NCBI RefSeq assembly: GCF_902497895.1
Contig: NZ_CABVHQ010000049.1
Span: forward strand, 1 to 44,145
Direction of reading: 5' to 3'
Length of the DNA stretch: 44,145 bases
DNA from: Pseudomonas fluorescens
Lineage (GTDB): Bacteria > Pseudomonadota > Gammaproteobacteria > Pseudomonadales > Pseudomonadaceae
Shown here piece by piece: positions 1 to 7,432 of this stretch. The stretch's first letter is position 1, and each line of letters begins with the position of its first letter. The position numbers and the translations under genes were made by a program. The notes below the pieces were generated by a model, which had not been told where the DNA came from, did no database searches, and worked only from the letters and a program-made list of their open reading frames with translations.

Positions 1-250
1 GCGGTGCACGCCCCCTCGAGAGGCCGAGCGCAGGTTCTGCGCAGTGGGCAACCCGGCATGGATGCCGGGTTAGCCGCCCCCGGCCATGGATGGCCGATGG
101 CGGCGGGCCCACGGAGCAGGACCGGAGCGAGGGCATGCCGAGCCTAGGCGAGGCACCGAACGAAAGGGGCAAGAGCCCTTGGTTACTTGGGGCTTTTCCA
201 AGTGCCCCGCCGTAAGGGCGGAACCCTGAGTCGCCGTGACCGCAGCAACG
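1..250. repeat. Palindrome-rich Pseudomonas-type intergenic repeat
   Basis: This stretch is non-coding and full of inverted repeats. Positions 50-71 form a near-perfect palindrome (AACCCGGCAT arms), 81-87 pairs with 90-96 (CGGCCAT / ATGGCCG), and 207-211 pairs with 217-221 around GTAAG. The GC-rich hairpins and the tail with short TTGG and TTTTCC blocks resemble repeats I recall between genes in many Pseudomonas genomes. The open frame on the minus strand here has no recognisable protein content. The copy is cut by the window edge, so its true start is unknown. Confidence 0.5.
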
Positions 251-935
251 GATATGTACCCAATCAACAAAATACAAGCCGACCGGCTCTTGATCCACCG
301 CCCCCTCGCTACGCCTGTGTGTGTGCCTGATACCCGAGCTTAAGTGAACAGCAGTGGCTCAATGAGCGGCGTTTTTGTGTATTTGGAACGGGAAACGAGA
401 CTCGTGTCCGTTTTCAGTAGATCACTAGTGGGTAACGACCCGGACTACGCCAGGAGGCCTTTGCCGTACGCAGGCCAAAGCGATAAGCGCACGTAAACCA
501 GTGGTCATGGATGCCATCCCCTGAAATCAGCTGAAAACGTACAGCTATAAGCCAATTGGTGACAGCTCGGGAGGGAAACCACTTCAGCATAATCCGGCTT
601 TGATAACAGCAAAATCGATAGCAATGTAAAAGCAGCGCAAATGAAAACGAAGATGAACATTGTTTTTATTTTCATCGTTTTTTACTCAAGGAAAGACTCT
701 TTCACCCCCAAGCATTTGCCATGCAGCGCTCAGGACTTGGTTTATCCAATCTTTTACCGATTTGGATCGATGCATTTCCTCGCCTGACGAGCCCTCAATG
801 AGGGCATTCATCGACGTCACACACCTTGCCCCGCAAGATCTCGGAGCGGACACACATCGGCAGTTTTGCGGTACTGCCTTATGGCCATCCATTCAACAAT
901 TTCACTCTATGCGTGAACTCAAAAAGACGCAAGCA
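251..935. other. Intergenic region without a supported gene
   Basis: No convincing gene is visible here. Short open frames on both strands (for example 660-1001 + and 686-892 -) have no recognisable domain, and the plus-strand one runs across the putative promoter. Two local structures stand out. CGTTTTCAG at 409-417 is mirrored by CTGAAAACG at 531-539. An AT-rich imperfect inverted repeat lies at about 643-681 (GAAAACGAAGATGAA against TTCATCGTTTT). Either could be a relic of a mobile element or a regulatory site, and neither is diagnostic. Confidence 0.45.
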
Positions 936-964
936 TTTACAAACCGACATAAATGTTTTTTAAT
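936..964 (+). promoter_or_regulatory. Promoter of the thiolase operon with operator in its spacer
   Basis: TTTACA at 936-941 and TTTAAT at 959-964 each match the sigma-70 consensus at five of six positions and are separated by 17 bases. The spacer holds AAAC (941-944), ten bases, then GTTT (955-958), the motif that recurs ahead of the other operons. The thiolase start codon is 115 bases downstream. A repressor bound here would block RNA polymerase directly. The promoter is called by eye. Confidence 0.55.
941..958. promoter_or_regulatory. Candidate TetR operator, AAAC-N10-GTTT (operon A)
   Basis: AAAC and GTTT arms separated by exactly ten bases and followed by more T residues. The same layout occurs at 15464, 20283, 24664, 28832, 40915, 41147 and 43468. 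An 18-bp palindrome fits a TetR-family dimer, and a TetR gene lies at 15548-16258. Confidence 0.55.
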
Positions 965-1079
965 TGCCTACAGGTTCAAAGCGGCGCTTTTGCAGCCTTG
1001 ATCTACGGTTTTCCAAAAGCCTTGAGCGAAATATTCTCAAGCCTCGGGCATTCCACAGGCTCCGGCCAAAGGACATTTT

Positions 1080-2267
1080 ATGGCTCAACGTCAGATTCTC
1101 GTGTTAAGTGCCGCGCGCACCCCCATTGGCACTTTCGGCGGAACGCTGAAGGACACTCCGCTTACCACACTTGCAACGACCGCTTGCTCGGCGGCGCTCA
1201 CCCGCTCGGGTGTCGACCCGGCCGAAGTCGGTCATGTGGTGATGGGCAATGTGATTCCAACCGAACCACGCGACGCCTACCTGAGCAGAGTCGCTGCCAT
1301 GGATTCGGGCATCCCCCAGGAAACCCCTGCCTTCAATGTCAACCGCCTATGCGGTTCGGGACTGCAAGCGATTATTTCTGCGGCCCAGGCCATTATGCTG
1401 GGCGATACCGATATCGCTATTGGCGCGGGTGCCGAAAATATGAGCCGCGGCCCATTCATGCTACCGAGCATGCGCTGGGGAGCACGCCTGGGTGACAACC
1501 CAGTAATCGACTACATGAACGGCATCCTGCATGACCCTTGGGAACGTATCCATATGGGCGTCACAGCGGAAAACATAGCCAGCCGCTATGGCATCAGCCG
1601 CGAAATGCAGGATGAGCTAGCACTCGAAAGCCAACGCCGCGCAACTCTGGCATCGTCCAAGGGTTATTTCAAAACCCAGATAGTTCCGGTCGAGATCAAG
1701 ACCCGTCGAGGTCTTATCAGTTTCGACTGCGACGAACATATCCGCCCAGAACTGACCTTGCAGCAACTTGCCGACATGAAGGCCATCTTTCTCAAGGAAA
1801 ACGGCACTGTAACTGCTGGCAATGCATCAGGCCTCAACGATGGTGCTGCTGCCGTGGTACTGGCGGAAGAGCAACGGGCACACGCACTGGGACTGGAACC
1901 ACTGGCACGCCTGGTCGGTTATGCCCATGCAGGGGTTGATCCCGCGTATATGGGCATGGGCCCGGTGCCGGCGGTTCGCCTGGTGCTGAAGCGTTGCGGC
2001 CTGCGTATTGAGCAGATGGATGTCATTGAGTCCAATGAAGCCTTTGCCGCTCAGGCCTGCGCTGTCACACAAGAACTGGGACTGGACCCGCTGAAGGTCA
2101 ATCCAAATGGATCGGGCATTTCCCTCGGCCACCCCGTCGGCGCCACAGGCGCAATCATCACCACCAAGGCGATCTACGAACTGCACCGCACTCAAGGACG
2201 CTATGGCCTGGTGACCATGTGCATCGGTGGCGGTCAAGGTATTGCCGCCATTTTCGAACGCCTTTAA
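1080..2267 (+). CDS. Acetyl-CoA acetyltransferase family thiolase
   Basis: A 395-residue biosynthetic/degradative thiolase of normal length. It would cleave a 3-ketoacyl-CoA with CoA to acetyl-CoA (or propionyl-CoA) and a shortened acyl-CoA. The nucleophilic cysteine is C91 in NRLCGSGLQ. The downstream GHPVGATGA histidine motif and the C-terminal MCIGGGQG cysteine motif are both intact, as expected for an active Claisen thiolase. AAAGGA at 1068-1073 supports the start. It is the first gene of operon A and is followed after 40 bases by a 3-hydroxyacyl-CoA dehydrogenase, so the two probably form the last steps of a beta-oxidation spiral. Chain-length specificity cannot be read from the sequence. 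Confidence 0.93.
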   Translation: MAQRQILVLSAARTPIGTFGGTLKDTPLTTLATTACSAALTRSGVDPAEVGHVVMGNVIPTEPRDAYLSRVAAMDSGIPQETPAFNVNRLCGSGLQAIISAAQAIMLGDTDIAIGAGAENMSRGPFMLPSMRWGARLGDNPVIDYMNGILHDPWERIHMGVTAENIASRYGISREMQDELALESQRRATLASSKGYFKTQIVPVEIKTRRGLISFDCDEHIRPELTLQQLADMKAIFLKENGTVTAGNASGLNDGAAAVVLAEEQRAHALGLEPLARLVGYAHAGVDPAYMGMGPVPAVRLVLKRCGLRIEQMDVIESNEAFAAQACAVTQELGLDPLKVNPNGSGISLGHPVGATGAIITTKAIYELHRTQGRYGLVTMCIGGGQGIAAIFERL

Positions 2268-2307
2268 AACCGCTGGCACGTACCAGCAGCACACCTGGAG
2301 TAGTTAG

Positions 2308-3159
2308 ATGCAGATAAATACGGTAGGCGTGGTCGGCGCAGGAACCATGGGCAACGGTATAGCCCAGATCTGTGCCATGACAGGGCTCAATGTGATCATG
2401 GTGGACATTTCCACTGCTGCACTATTGCGCGCCGAACAGAGCATCGGCAGCAGCCTGGACAAGCTGTTGCGCAAGGGCAGCCTGGACGAGTCGGGCAAGC
2501 GCGACGTACTGGGCCATCTGCGCTACAGCACTGACAAAAATGAGCTGGTGGACGCCGATCTCGTGATCGAGGCGGCGACCGAGGCTGAATCGCTGAAGCT
2601 GGCGATTCTCAGGGATATCGATGCAATAGTCGGCCCCAAGACAGTGATCGCCAGCAACACCTCATCGATCTCTATCACCAAATTGGCGGCAGCCACCACA
2701 CGCCCGGATCGTTTTATCGGCATGCACTTCTTCAACCCGGTACCGGTCATGGCGTTGGTCGAGTTGATTCGCGGCCTGCAAACCAGTGACAGCACCCAGA
2801 CCGCCGCCGAAGAGTTTGTTTCGCGGATCCACAAGACGGCGATCAGCGCGAAAAACAGCCCGGGGTTTGCCGTCAACCGGATTCTGGTTCCCATGATCAA
2901 CGAGGCTGTCTTCGTCCTCCAGGAGGGCCTGGCCAGCGCCGAGCACATCGACGAAGGCATGCGCCTTGGCTGCAATCACCCCATTGGGCCATTGGCCTTG
3001 GCCGACCTGATTGGCCTGGACACCCTCCTCGCGGTAATGGAGGTGTTCTACAACAATTTCAAGGATTCCAAGTACCGCCCTGCCCCGCTACTGCGGGAAA
3101 TGGTCGAGGCGGGCTATCTGGGCCGCAAGAGTGGCCGCGGATTCTTCCGTTACGCCTGA
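2308..3159 (+). CDS. 3-hydroxyacyl-CoA dehydrogenase
   Basis: A 283-residue monofunctional NAD-dependent 3-hydroxyacyl-CoA dehydrogenase of the HBD/PaaH length class. It oxidises a (3S)-hydroxyacyl-CoA to the 3-ketoacyl-CoA used by the thiolase upstream. The N-terminal Rossmann motif GAGTMGNG lies near residues 10-17. The catalytic serine is in the SNTSS block, the catalytic histidine in GMHFFNPVPVM and the NRI motif follows. The C-terminal helical domain ends in YLGRKSGRGFF. TGGAG about eight bases before the ATG is a good ribosome site. It is not fused to a hydratase domain, so a separate hydratase is needed; the one at the end of this operon could serve. Confidence 0.93.
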   Translation: MQINTVGVVGAGTMGNGIAQICAMTGLNVIMVDISTAALLRAEQSIGSSLDKLLRKGSLDESGKRDVLGHLRYSTDKNELVDADLVIEAATEAESLKLAILRDIDAIVGPKTVIASNTSSISITKLAAATTRPDRFIGMHFFNPVPVMALVELIRGLQTSDSTQTAAEEFVSRIHKTAISAKNSPGFAVNRILVPMINEAVFVLQEGLASAEHIDEGMRLGCNHPIGPLALADLIGLDTLLAVMEVFYNNFKDSKYRPAPLLREMVEAGYLGRKSGRGFFRYA

Positions 3160-3189
3160 TTTTCGACGCACTGCCACGCGAGAGCTGCC

Positions 3190-4356
3190 ATGGACTTCAC
3201 GATTTCGACTGAACTGACTGCACTGCAAGCACGGGTGCGCGACTTCATCGTCACCCAGATCATCCCCTTCGAAAAGGACTCACGCTGTGGCGCCCATGGC
3301 CCCAGTGAGGAGCTACGCGCCGAGTTAATCGCTGCCGCCGCTGCCGCGGGCCTGCTCTCAGCCCACGTCTCGACTGAATACGGCGGTTTGGGTCTGGATC
3401 ATCGCAGCAAGGCGGTGTTCTTTGAAGAGGCCGGCTATTCCACACTCGGACCGGTAGCGCTGAACATCGCCGCACCGGACGAAGGCAACATGCATCTGCT
3501 GGAAGCGGTAGCCACCGACGCACAGAAGCAGCGTTGGCTGCGGCCGCTGGCTGCTGGGCAGATCCGTTCCTGCTTCTGCATGACCGAGCCTGACCCAGGC
3601 GCTGGCTCAGACCCATCGATGCTGCAGACCCTGGCGGTACGCGATGGCGACGATTTCATCATCAACGGCCGCAAGTGGTTCATCACCGGAGCCGAGGGCG
3701 CCAGTCTGGCGATCATCATGGCCAAGCTGGAGGATGGCCGCGCCACCATGTTCCTCGCCGACATGCACGCCCCCGGTATCAGCATCGAGCGCAGCATGGG
3801 GTCGATGGATTCCTGTTTTCCTGGCGGCCACTGCGTTGTCGCGTTCGAAAACCTGCGCGTGCCCTCCAGTGCCATCCTCGGCGAGCTGGGCGAAGGCTTC
3901 AAATATGCTCAAGTACGCCTCTCCCCTGCGCGCCTGACGCACTGCATGCGCTGGCTAGGTCAGGCCCGTCGTTGCCACGACGTCGCGGCCCGTTATGCGG
4001 CACGCCGCCAAGCGTTCGGCAAGGCCCTTGGTAAACACGAAGGCGTGAGCTTTATGCTCGCCGACAACGAAATGGATATGCATAGCTCGCGACTGGCCAT
4101 CTGGCACACGGCCTGGGTGCTGGATCAAGGTAACCTGGGAACCACCGAGTCGAGCATGGCCAAAGTCATGGTTTCCGAGGCCACTTGGCGCGTTACAGAC
4201 CGTTGCGTGCAGATCCTCGGCGGCCAGGGCGTGACCGACGAAACCATCGTCGCGCGGATCTTCTCCGACATGCGTGCCTTCCGCATTTATGACGGCCCAT
4301 CGGAAGTCCACCGTTGGAGCCTGGGAAATCGCATCTTCAAGAAGTTCAGCGTATGA
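3190..4356 (+). CDS. Acyl-CoA dehydrogenase-like enzyme, LvaC/ACAD11 type
   Basis: A 388-residue acyl-CoA dehydrogenase-fold flavoprotein. The FAD/substrate motif MTEPDPGAGSDPS lies near residue 130 and the C-terminal block reads RIYDGPSEVHR. At the position of the usual catalytic glutamate it has an aspartate (D368). This D-G-P-x-E-V-H block is what I recall of the ACAD10/ACAD11 and LvaC group rather than ordinary fatty acyl-CoA dehydrogenases. In the Pseudomonas putida levulinate pathway LvaC acts on a 4-phosphoacyl-CoA made by LvaA/LvaB. The gene here overlaps the kinase gene by ATGA and is followed by an LvaB-like gene, so the same chemistry is likely: removal of a phosphorylated 4-hydroxyl and conversion towards a 3-hydroxyacyl-CoA. 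The real substrate is unknown. Confidence 0.85.
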   Translation: MDFTISTELTALQARVRDFIVTQIIPFEKDSRCGAHGPSEELRAELIAAAAAAGLLSAHVSTEYGGLGLDHRSKAVFFEEAGYSTLGPVALNIAAPDEGNMHLLEAVATDAQKQRWLRPLAAGQIRSCFCMTEPDPGAGSDPSMLQTLAVRDGDDFIINGRKWFITGAEGASLAIIMAKLEDGRATMFLADMHAPGISIERSMGSMDSCFPGGHCVVAFENLRVPSSAILGELGEGFKYAQVRLSPARLTHCMRWLGQARRCHDVAARYAARRQAFGKALGKHEGVSFMLADNEMDMHSSRLAIWHTAWVLDQGNLGTTESSMAKVMVSEATWRVTDRCVQILGGQGVTDETIVARIFSDMRAFRIYDGPSEVHRWSLGNRIFKKFSV

Positions 4357-5366
4357 AGCCCTCAACCCGTGAAGCCCTGCAGGGGTTTATCGCCAGGCAG
4401 ACCGAAGCCAAAACAGTCGAATTCAGTGAGCTGAAACTGCTCTCCGGCGGTGCCATCCAAGAAAACTGGCTGGCGCTTGCACAAGTTACCGGTGGCCCGT
4501 TTGCAGGTCTGCTGGAGCTAGTGATCCGTGCCGACGCACCTACCGGGGTGTCAGTCAGCCATGGCCGCGCACAGGAGTTCGCCCTGCTCAAGGCCGCCTT
4601 CGCCGCTGGCGTGTCAGTGCCCGAGCCGCTCTGGTTATGCATGGACGTGGCGGTCATCGGCCGACCGTTCTTTGCCATGCGCCGGGTCGACGGCCAAGCC
4701 GCCGGCCACATGTTGGTCAAGGACCAAAAGCTGGGCGGTGATCGCGTTGCCCTTGCTCGGCGCCTCGGTGCCGAACTGGCGCGTATTCATTCGATCCGAC
4801 CGCCGCGCACCGATCTGGATTTTCTGCCGCTGTATGAAGAGGCAGCGGCGCTGCACTCGATCAAGCGCCTGCGTGCCATTCTCGACCAACAGTCCAGCAG
4901 CCACCCTGCCCTGGAGTGGGGCCTGCGCTGGCTGGAACGGCACGCCCCAGCCAGGACTGCGCTTGTGTTAAGCCACCGAGACTACCGCACTGGCAACTAC
5001 ATGGTTGACGAACAGGGACTGACCGCCATCCTGGACTGGGAGTTCGCGGGCTGGAGCGATCGGCTGGAAGACATCGGCTGGTTCTGCGCACGCTGCTGGC
5101 GCTTCGGCAAAGATCAGCTGGAAGCAGGCGGCATCGGCCAGCGCGAGGACTTCTACGCCGGTTACGAAAGCGTCAGCGACCAGCCGATCGAACGTGACCA
5201 AGTCGCCTACTGGGAAATAATGGCGCATATGAATTGGGCCGCCATTGCTCTTCAGCAAGCTCAGCGCCATCTCTGTGGCGAGGAGGACTCGCTGTTGCTG
5301 GCCTTGACCGGGCATATGCTTCCCGAGCTGGAATACACCATTTTGCAGATGACGGAGAATGACTGA
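4353..5366 (+). CDS. APH-family phosphotransferase, LvaA-like 4-hydroxyacyl-CoA kinase
   Basis: A 337-residue aminoglycoside-phosphotransferase-fold kinase. The Brenner motif is HRDYRTGN (H208, D210, N215), followed by the metal-binding DWEFAG (D229). The N-terminal lobe carries SGGAIQENW, matching the nucleotide-loop region of the family. The start at 4353 is chosen because it forms an ATGA overlap with the upstream stop; an upstream in-frame ATG at 4314 lies inside the previous gene. By position between an LvaC-like enzyme and an LvaB-like protein it most likely phosphorylates the 4-hydroxyl of an acyl-CoA, as LvaA and the kinase domains of ACAD10/ACAD11 do. Antibiotic resistance is unlikely given the context. 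Confidence 0.85.
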   Translation: MKPSTREALQGFIARQTEAKTVEFSELKLLSGGAIQENWLALAQVTGGPFAGLLELVIRADAPTGVSVSHGRAQEFALLKAAFAAGVSVPEPLWLCMDVAVIGRPFFAMRRVDGQAAGHMLVKDQKLGGDRVALARRLGAELARIHSIRPPRTDLDFLPLYEEAAALHSIKRLRAILDQQSSSHPALEWGLRWLERHAPARTALVLSHRDYRTGNYMVDEQGLTAILDWEFAGWSDRLEDIGWFCARCWRFGKDQLEAGGIGQREDFYAGYESVSDQPIERDQVAYWEIMAHMNWAAIALQQAQRHLCGEEDSLLLALTGHMLPELEYTILQMTEND

Positions 5367-5767
5367 TGCGCACGCAACCGACCGCTGAACAACTGCTCGA
5401 CAGCGCCGATAAATTGCTGCGCGAGCTGCTTCTGCCAACACTGCCAGCCAGCCAACGTCAAGCCGCACTGATGATCGCAAGGGCTATGGCGATTGCTGCG
5501 CGCCAACTGCGCCAGGGCGAACACTGCGAACGCGAAGAGCTTGCCGAGCTTGCACACCTGCTCGCGTGGCCGCCGATTGCCAGCGAGCAACCGATTGCCG
5601 CCGTGCGCACCAATCTACGGGTTGCCAACCTTCAACTCTGCCGACTGATCCGCAGCGGCCAAGCCGATAGCGGCGAACAACGTCGTAACGTCATGGCCCA
5701 GCTCAAGCGAGCCAACCGACAGCAGTTGGCGCTCAGTAATCCGCGCGTATTAAAGAGCCAAGCCTGA
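5366..5767 (+). CDS. LvaB-like small partner protein (DUF6285-like)
   Basis: A 133-residue, helix-rich, arginine- and leucine-rich protein. Its opening PTAEQLLDSADKLLREL and following ALMIARAMAIAARQL fit what I recall of the small DUF6285/LvaB family, whose member LvaB is required together with the LvaA kinase in levulinate catabolism. It starts on the last base of the kinase stop codon and its own stop overlaps the next start, so all three genes are translationally coupled. There is no catalytic motif and no signal peptide. Its role is probably to complete or stabilise the kinase. The family assignment rests on short sequence resemblance plus exact gene order. Confidence 0.7.
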   Translation: MRTQPTAEQLLDSADKLLRELLLPTLPASQRQAALMIARAMAIAARQLRQGEHCEREELAELAHLLAWPPIASEQPIAAVRTNLRVANLQLCRLIRSGQADSGEQRRNVMAQLKRANRQQLALSNPRVLKSQA

Positions 5768-6498
5768 TGAGCTCCACACCATCAGTGCGTCGGCGTATCT
5801 ATTTGCTGCGCCATGCTGCAGTCAGCTATTTCGATGAGCAGGGTCATCCACTCGATCCTCGCGGGGTACCGCTGAACGCCAATGGCCTCGAGCAGGCCGC
5901 CGCCGCCGCCCACATGCTGGCGCCGGTGCCCTTTGATCTGGCCGTTTGCTCAGGACTGCCGCGAACCGAGCAAACCGCCAGGATGGTCCTCAATGGCGGC
6001 CAGGCAATTACCCTGCATTGCGATGAGAGGCTCAAGGAAATCCGCGCTGGCCGTCTGCGGGAGGTGCCCGCAGAGCAGCGCGAACGGACCATTGCCTACG
6101 CCTACGATGATGCAGACCAACCGGGGGCATGTTTTATTGGAGGCGAAACCTGGAGCGACTTCAACGCCCGGGTCATCCTCGCCTGGCACGAATGGCTGAC
6201 CCGCCCTGAGTGGTCGAACCTGCTGATGGTGGCCCACGATGCGGTCAATCGCGTGATCCTCGGCCATATAGGCGGAAGTGGCCTGGGGGGTCTCAAGGCC
6301 TTCGAACAGGATCCGGCCTGCATCAATATTATCGAAACCGACCACGGCCCCGAGGGCGAATCCCGCTGCCTGATCCGTTGTATCAATCTGGCGGCCTACG
6401 ACCCGATTCGCCAGCAGCAGCGCCAGACAGTGATGGAACAAGTCTGGAACCACTTTCAGCCGAACGCAGCGCAACCACCTGTCCCCGCAGAGGAATGA
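5767..6498 (+). CDS. Histidine phosphatase family protein
   Basis: A 243-residue branch-1 histidine phosphatase (phosphoglycerate-mutase fold). The nucleophile motif is LLRHAAV (R15, H16), a RHA version of the usual RHG. The second arginine is in SGLPRTEQ (R66), the acid in LKEIRAG (E91) and the second histidine in MVAHDAVNR (H157), so the pocket is complete. It overlaps the LvaB-like gene by one base. In an operon that makes a phosphorylated acyl-CoA it may remove misplaced phosphate or hydrolyse dead-end phospho-intermediates. A general housekeeping phosphatase is less likely in this coupled setting. The substrate is inferred only from context. Confidence 0.85.
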   Translation: MSSTPSVRRRIYLLRHAAVSYFDEQGHPLDPRGVPLNANGLEQAAAAAHMLAPVPFDLAVCSGLPRTEQTARMVLNGGQAITLHCDERLKEIRAGRLREVPAEQRERTIAYAYDDADQPGACFIGGETWSDFNARVILAWHEWLTRPEWSNLLMVAHDAVNRVILGHIGGSGLGGLKAFEQDPACINIIETDHGPEGESRCLIRCINLAAYDPIRQQQRQTVMEQVWNHFQPNAAQPPVPAEE

Positions 6499-6503
6499 TC
6501 CCC

Positions 6504-7283
6504 ATGTCGCACGCCCCCGTATTGCTGGAAAATCACGGTCCGATATGCAACATCCGCTTCAATCGCCCGCAGGCACTGAACGCCATCGACAGTGCGCTGG
6601 CCAGTGCCTTTCTCGAGGCCTGCCAATCGGTGGCGAACAACCCCGCCACCCGCGTGGTGGTCCTCAGTGGCGAAGGCCGCGGCTTCATGGCCGGTGGCGA
6701 TATCGCTCAGTTTCGCGATGCGCCCGACACGGTATCCGCCAGTTTGATCGAGCCAATGAATCAGGCGCTGCAACTGCTGACTCGTTTGCATGCCCCCGTC
6801 ATCGGCAGCCTGCATGGCCCAGTAGCTGGCGCCGGCATGAGCATTGCGCTGGCCTGCGATCTGGTGATCGCCGCGGATAACTGTCGTTTCAACTTCGCTT
6901 ACCTGAACCTCGGCGCTAGTTGCGACCTCGGTGCCTCATGGCACCTTCCGCGCGTGGTTGGGCTACGCAGGGCACTGGAAATTGCCCTGCTCAGCGAACC
7001 ACTGGATGCCGAACACGCCCTGAAGCTGGGCTTGATCAACCAAGTGGTGCCTCGAGACCAGTTGGCCAGCGCTACCCAAGCCTTGGCCGAGCGCATGGCA
7101 GGCTCTGCACCGCTTGCCCAAGGCTTGCTCAAGCAATTGATGCGCCAGTCTTTCGACCATGACTTTTCCAGCCAACTGGCGGCGGAACAGCAGGCCTTTG
7201 ACCGCTGCATCGCCACAGCCGATTTCAGCGAAGCGGTCAGTGCCTTTCTGGAGAAACGCCCTGCGCGCTTCAGTGGCCGTTGA
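6504..7283 (+). CDS. Enoyl-CoA hydratase/isomerase family protein
   Basis: A 259-residue crotonase-fold protein. The oxyanion-hole loops are visible as GRGFMAGGDIAQF and HGPVAGAGMS. Where classic hydratases carry a glutamate in PEITLG, this protein reads NLGASCDLGAS, with an aspartate at about the catalytic position. That pattern is more like PaaG and delta3-delta2 enoyl-CoA isomerases, so isomerisation or ring-type chemistry is as likely as hydration. The ATG at 6504 is preferred because AGAGGA ends nine bases upstream; an ATG at 6495 overlapping the previous stop is an alternative. It is the last gene of operon A and converges with operon B across about 150 bases. Confidence 0.88.
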   Translation: MSHAPVLLENHGPICNIRFNRPQALNAIDSALASAFLEACQSVANNPATRVVVLSGEGRGFMAGGDIAQFRDAPDTVSASLIEPMNQALQLLTRLHAPVIGSLHGPVAGAGMSIALACDLVIAADNCRFNFAYLNLGASCDLGASWHLPRVVGLRRALEIALLSEPLDAEHALKLGLINQVVPRDQLASATQALAERMAGSAPLAQGLLKQLMRQSFDHDFSSQLAAEQQAFDRCIATADFSEAVSAFLEKRPARFSGR

Positions 7284-7432
7284 AGCCTGTAATCTTCGTG
7301 ATCAGCTGAGCAGTCAGCACTGGCAAATTACCAGGCCCGCAAGAGCAGCGGCGGCGACCCATAACGAGCCAGGCCGCCTCCCCCAAGGGATCCAGGCGCT
7401 GACGAGTAACATCGCCAGCGCCCCGCAACGAA

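Noticed and set aside
408..540. Tn3-type transposon ends
   Set aside because: Only nine bases match between the two arms, and there is no transposase, no long terminal repeat and no target duplication in sight.
660..1001. 113-residue open frame before the thiolase gene
   Set aside because: No recognisable domain or ribosome site, and it runs across the putative promoter and operator.
4353..5366. Aminoglycoside resistance gene
   Set aside because: The APH fold is present, but the coupled LvaC-like and LvaB-like genes point to an acyl-CoA kinase.
6210..6503. N-terminal extension of the operon A hydratase
   Set aside because: It lies in another frame over the histidine phosphatase gene; the crotonase fold starts only after 6504.
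7395..7422. GGCGCTG/CAGCGCC hairpin as a terminator between operons A and B
   Set aside because: Seven-base stem with a 14-base loop and no T-run on either strand; too weak to call.
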